Shown piece by piece: positions 5,669-6,585 of a DNA stretch of 6,585 nt (position 1 is its first letter; the number at the start of each line of letters is the position of its first letter). This DNA is from Oscillospiraceae bacterium (GTDB taxonomy: Bacteria > Bacillota > Clostridia > Oscillospirales > Acutalibacteraceae): positions 1 to 6,585 of the forward strand of contig WQRM01000053.1 in the NCBI GenBank assembly GCA_009786735.1, given 5' to 3'. Under the pieces are notes generated by a model. The model ran no database searches. It worked only from the letters and a program-made list of their open reading frames with translations, and was not told where the DNA came from. The position numbers and the translations under genes are program-made.

Positions 5669-5795
5669 AACCCCTCTGTCGCTTCGCGACATCTCCCCCA
5701 CAGGGGGAGACCCTGGCGAAACTCGACCTTTCAGGTGTTGCCAAGGGCTCCCCTGTAGGGGAGCTGGCACGCCGTAAGGCGTGACTGAGGGGTTA
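5669..5795. repeat. Paired-hairpin element, copy D, forming one long imperfect palindrome
   Basis: The left unit has TGTCGC/GCGACA with a TTC loop (5677-5691) and TCTCCCCC/GGGGGAGA with an ACA loop (5692-5710). The right unit has GCTCCCCT/AGGGGAGC (5747-5764) and CACGCC/GGCGTG with a GTAA loop (5768-5783), ending ACTGAGGGGTT. The ends AACCCCTC and GAGGGGTT are reverse complements, and the inner flanks CCCTGGCGAA and TTGCCAAGGG also nearly pair. The element can thus fold as four small hairpins or one long one. Confidence 0.78.
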
Positions 5796-5801
5796 GCATA
5801 C

Positions 5802-5807
5802 TAAAAT
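5802..5807 (+). promoter_or_regulatory. Weak candidate -10 box for the secreted protein gene
   Basis: TAAAAT matches the -10 consensus at 5 of 6 positions and lies 36 nt before the ATG. The best upstream partner, GTGACT (5781-5786), is poor and only 15 bp away, inside the hairpin element. Treat as tentative. Confidence 0.25.
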
Positions 5808-5832
5808 AGCCCAGAGATCTAATTCAACCATT

Positions 5833-5837
5833 GGAGG
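5833..5837 (+). promoter_or_regulatory. Ribosome binding site of the secreted protein gene
   Basis: GGAGG lies 6 nt before the ATG at 5844, an ideal anti-Shine-Dalgarno match and spacing. Confidence 0.88.
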
Positions 5838-5843
5838 AATCCC

Positions 5844-6585
5844 ATGCGCAAACTCATCTCGGTTCTACTGATCTGTGTGCTGGTCATCGCAGGCTTTGCC
5901 GTGGCGGCACACGCTAACCCCGCGGCGTACGTCACCTACGCGCAGTTCGGCGCGGTGGGCGACGGCGAAACCTGCGACTTCGATGCCATCATCGCCGCCC
6001 ATGCCTATGCCAACGAACATGGCCTGCCCGTGCGCGTGAACGCTGGCACGTTCTACATCGGCGAGTCCGGCCGCACGGCGATCATCCAAACCAGCACCGA
6101 CTGGACGGGTGCGTCGTTCATCATCAACAACACCAATGTGCCCGCGCAAGAGCGCCATGCCGCTTCCGGGCAGTTTTATCGTTATTACAACATCTTCGAG
6201 GTGCGCTCGGCGCTGCCCATCGTTGACCGCGCTGCCGAAGTTGACGCGCTGTATGTCGGCATGGAAAACGTGGGCATCACCTTTGCGCAGCCTGCGTTTA
6301 TCGTCGCGCGGGACCAAACCACCCGCCACTTCACGCGGCCAGGTGCGCCCGACGGTGCGGCAATGACGGACGTGTTCATCGTGGACGAAGCCGGCAATGT
6401 GTGCGAAACCACGCCCATCGTGTGGGACTTTAGCGAAGTCACCGAGTTTTTTGTGCACCCGATTGATGCCGAAACGCTGTATATCACCGGCGGCGAATTT
6501 AACACCATTGAGGCGATGTCTGGGCGCAACGGTCCGTTTTATCGCCGTGGCATCGATTTTCAGCGCTCCAATGTGGTGTTGGACG
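5844..6585 (+). CDS. Secreted pectate-lyase-like parallel beta-helix protein, N-terminal part
   Basis: The frame stays open from the ATG to the window edge (247 complete codons), so the C-terminus is missing. Residues 1-24 form a clear signal peptide: charged MRK, a hydrophobic core of about 18 residues and an AHA cleavage site before N25. Residues 32-44 (YAQFGAVGDGETC) resemble the FGAxGDG opening of the Pectate_lyase_3/GH28-related family, followed by a helix (48-60) and VNAGTFYIG (68-76), the start of the first beta-helix turn. The usual DDT after GDG is altered to ETCDFD. The rest is beta-rich and has no motif I can assign to a catalytic class. Known relatives are polysaccharide lyases, hydrolases, phage tail spikes or non-enzymatic surface proteins. 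The preceding gap and hairpin element suggest a separate transcription unit. Confidence 0.8.
   Translation, partial: MRKLISVLLICVLVIAGFAVAAHANPAAYVTYAQFGAVGDGETCDFDAIIAAHAYANEHGLPVRVNAGTFYIGESGRTAIIQTSTDWTGASFIINNTNVPAQERHAASGQFYRYYNIFEVRSALPIVDRAAEVDALYVGMENVGITFAQPAFIVARDQTTRHFTRPGAPDGAAMTDVFIVDEAGNVCETTPIVWDFSEVTEFFVHPIDAETLYITGGEFNTIEAMSGRNGPFYRRGIDFQRSNVVLD

Noticed and set aside
5865..6458. Minus-strand open frame opposite the secreted protein gene
   Set aside because: The + frame has a strong ribosome binding site, signal peptide and family motif; the antisense frame has none of these.

Overview
The window carries five protein genes, all on the + strand, separated by intergenic DNA unusually rich in hairpin-forming repeats. 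Strong AGGAG/GGAGG ribosome binding sites, a sigma-A/sigma-70 type promoter, a BadF-type sugar kinase, a UPF0309-like SIS protein and GC-rich codon use fit a high-GC member of the Bacillota (Clostridia, gut-type lineage). This assignment is an inference; no rRNA or marker gene is present to confirm it.

Layout. 1-311: repeat DNA ending in a perfect-consensus promoter whose predicted transcription start falls on or next to the ATG of the first gene. 312-1205: BadF/BadG/BcrA/BcrD-family kinase resembling N-acetylglucosamine kinase. 1206-2047: an 842-nt gene-free stretch made almost entirely of repeats, including a ~215-bp segment present twice. 2048-2782 and 2779-4035: a SIS-domain sugar-phosphate protein and a cytoplasmic GH84 beta-N-acetylglucosaminidase, overlapping by ATGA. 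4036-4225: a heptamer tandem repeat and a hairpin pair. 4226-5590: a sugar nucleotidyltransferase with a left-handed beta-helix domain. 5591-5843: another hairpin pair. 5844 to the window edge: a secreted pectate-lyase-like beta-helix protein, cut off by the window.

How the genes may work together. GH84 would release GlcNAc from a substrate inside the cell, the kinase would trap it as GlcNAc-6-phosphate, and the SIS protein probably acts on the resulting amino-sugar phosphate. The nucleotidyltransferase looks like the sugar-1-phosphate/UDP-GlcNAc branch, but its substrate is not shown by the sequence. No transporter, NagA/NagB or mutase lies in the window. An amino-sugar salvage cluster is the best reading; an intracellular role such as removing GlcNAc from proteins is a more speculative alternative.

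The most unusual structural feature is a family of paired-hairpin elements filling the gaps between transcription units. The second hairpin differs in sequence from copy to copy but keeps its base pairing, which suggests selection on the folded form.
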